This document shows, piece by piece, positions 62,626 to 64,000 of a stretch of 64,000 nt of DNA. Both the position numbers and the translations under genes were made by a program. Numbering within the stretch: the first letter of the stretch is position 1; every line of letters starts with the position of its first letter. The DNA is from Rhodococcus sp. IEGM 1409 (GTDB taxonomy: Bacteria; Actinomycetota; Actinomycetes; Mycobacteriales; Mycobacteriaceae), in NCBI RefSeq assembly GCF_030056735.1, contig NZ_JASHKN010000002.1, positions 372,001-436,000 on the forward strand, written 5' to 3'. The notes below the pieces were generated by a model. It was given only the letters and a program-made list of their open reading frames with translations, had not been told where the DNA came from and did not search any database.

Positions 62626-64000
62626 CCTTGCGCGATGGGTCTGTCCTTGCATTGACCGATCGGGTCAATCACCCGGCGGAGGTGCTGATTGTCGCGATCT
62701 ACCAGGATCCGGCCGGGCCGGTGATTGCCGGCCCAGCAATAGCTGTCGACGCGCGGACCGCCGCCGAGTTGGCTGCCCTCTTGTCGGCTGTCGGCGCTAC
62801 CGGGAAACCTGAAGAGGTCACGAGAATCCCAGCACCCTCGGAGACAGGTGTACGCAGTGTGGTGGCCGTGGGCCTAGGGAAGGAATTTGCCGTCGACGAC
62901 GAGCAGATACGCAGGTCTGCGGGTGCTGCCGCGCGCACACTGAACGGAGTCGAATCCGTGGTGTGCACGATGTCCCTGCTCGATCTGGCCGCCACTGCTG
63001 AAGGTCTGGCGCTCGGTGCGTTTTCGTTCGACGCTCACAAGTCGTATCGATCCGACAGGGTTAGCAGCGGTCGGTTGTCGACGATCCACCTCGTGGTGAG
63101 AACTCCGTTGTGCGAGAGTCTTCTCAGCGTGCTCCGCCGATCGGTGGCCCTCATCGACGCGGTGACCTCGGTCCGTCAGCTGGTCAACACTCCGCCAAAC
63201 TTCCTGTACCCCGCGGAGTTTGCGCGGCGCATCCAGGATTGTGCCCAAGGGTCAGGCGTCGTCGTGCACGTTCTCGACGAATCAGATCTTTGCAGAGGGG
63301 GATTCGGTGGGATTCTCGGCGTGGGACAAGGCTCGATCAGACCGCCCAGACTGGTCCGCGCGCACTACTCGTGTGCCGTCGCCGAAGCACCGACGGTTGC
63401 ACTGGTCGGCAAAGGAATTACGTTCGACACCGGCGGAATCTCGATCAAAGCGGCAGTCGGGATGGAACACATGACTTCCGACATGGCCGGCGCCGCAGCT
63501 GTCCTGTTCACGTGCATGCTTGCCGCTGAACTTGCTGTTCCGGTCAATGTGATCGCCTACGCTCCGATGGCGGAGAACATGCCGTCGGGCTCGGCACAAC
63601 GTCCAGGTGACGTCGTGACTCAGTACGGCGGCACGACCGTCGAAGTCGTCGATACCGACGCCGAAGGGCGACTCGTGCTTGCCGACGCGATCGCGCGCGC
63701 TTGCGAAGACGAGCCGGACTACCTCATCGATGTTGCCACCCTGACCGGTGCGCAGACCGTCGCACTCGGAAGCCGAACGTCGGGGGTGATGGGGACCACC
63801 GACTTCCGCGATCGGGTAGCAGCAATTGGCCTCGAAGTCGGGGAGCACGCGTGGGCGATGCCCTTGCCCGAGGAACTGTGTGAGGTTCTCGAATCCGACG
63901 TAGCAGATATCAAAAACATTGCCCCACAACGTGAAGGGGGCATGCTCGTTGCAGGATTATTTCTGCGAGAGTTCGTCACGTCATCGGTTCAGTGGGCACA
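62619..64000 (+). CDS. pepA: Leucyl aminopeptidase, M17 family (3' end beyond window)
   Basis: The frame is open from ATG 62619 to the window edge (460 codons), so the gene is incomplete at its 3' end. The catalytic domain shows the di-zinc site GKGITFDTGGISIKA, EHMTSDMAGAAAVL, and the M17 signature DTDAEGRLVLADA with catalytic Arg. The Lys normally following MK in the MKxDM motif is Thr. The N-terminal regulatory domain is also present. It removes N-terminal residues from peptides and overlaps the D-aminoacylase stop, indicating a shared operon. Confidence 0.92.
   Translation, partial: MLTLRDGSVLALTDRVNHPAEVLIVAIYQDPAGPVIAGPAIAVDARTAAELAALLSAVGATGKPEEVTRIPAPSETGVRSVVAVGLGKEFAVDDEQIRRSAGAAARTLNGVESVVCTMSLLDLAATAEGLALGAFSFDAHKSYRSDRVSSGRLSTIHLVVRTPLCESLLSVLRRSVALIDAVTSVRQLVNTPPNFLYPAEFARRIQDCAQGSGVVVHVLDESDLCRGGFGGILGVGQGSIRPPRLVRAHYSCAVAEAPTVALVGKGITFDTGGISIKAAVGMEHMTSDMAGAAAVLFTCMLAAELAVPVNVIAYAPMAENMPSGSAQRPGDVVTQYGGTTVEVVDTDAEGRLVLADAIARACEDEPDYLIDVATLTGAQTVALGSRTSGVMGTTDFRDRVAAIGLEVGEHAWAMPLPEELCEVLESDVADIKNIAPQREGGMLVAGLFLREFVTSSVQWA

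Overview
The window is a high-GC actinobacterial chromosome segment, most likely Rhodococcus (erythropolis/qingshengii-like) or a close mycolic-acid relative. The reasons are many GTG/TTG starts, a WhiB regulator, mycoredoxin, a resuscitation-promoting factor, DUF222/HNH and UPF0182 proteins, and two gene blocks that follow Mycobacterium tuberculosis order. About 60 protein genes, one tRNA and one tmRNA are present, with no insertion sequence, prophage or CRISPR array seen.

1-14.3 kb: a conserved block of potassium channel, nudC, mycoredoxin, uvrD2, whiB7, an ABC1/UbiB-type kinase, an E1-like (TOMM-type) protein, a zincin-like protein, a PDZ-Lon-like protease, a PPA1309-type protein and a UPF0182 membrane protein. 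whiB7 has a textbook autoregulated promoter, a 58-codon upstream ORF and an attenuator hairpin. 14.3-16.3 kb: a secreted Rpf behind a long structured leader, initiator tRNA-Met and a secreted lipase-like esterase.

16.3-23.6 kb: a divergent catabolic island. A GntR regulator, an isopenicillin-N-synthase-like oxygenase and an ABC permease/ATPase face a lipoprotein binding protein, a second oxygenase and an AtzA-type amidohydrolase, around a shared operator-rich region. It looks like import, oxidation and deamination of an unidentified, probably N-heterocyclic, substrate. One oxygenase has Arg instead of the first iron-binding His. 23.6-28.1 kb: an acyl-CoA synthetase and two acyl-CoA dehydrogenases.

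28.1-42.4 kb: a two-component system, multicopper oxidase, hisN, beta-carbonic anhydrase, then prfB, mscS-like, Pro-rich, ftsE, ftsX, smpB (mycobacterial order), a DMT exporter, XRE-cupin regulator, TrxR-like flavoprotein, SDR-DUF2867 fusion and ssrA. smpB and ssrA, partners in trans-translation, lie 4 kb apart.

42.4-56.9 kb: a secreted phosphatase-like protein with DasR/NagR-like sites, a DUF222/HNH gene with a LexA-like box, a GNAT protein, then six genes joined by 4-bp overlaps (alpha/beta hydrolase, FAD oxidoreductase, DUF1365, two cyclopropane-fatty-acid-synthase-type methyltransferases, DUF1295) that look like a membrane-lipid modification pathway. Paired crcB fluoride channels, pgm, an MFS exporter and a MauE-DsbA-like pair follow. 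57-64 kb: PucR and LysR regulators with a diaminopropionate-ammonia-lyase-like enzyme, a D-aminoacylase-like amidohydrolase and an M17 aminopeptidase cut by the window end, suggesting peptide or D-amino-acid catabolism.
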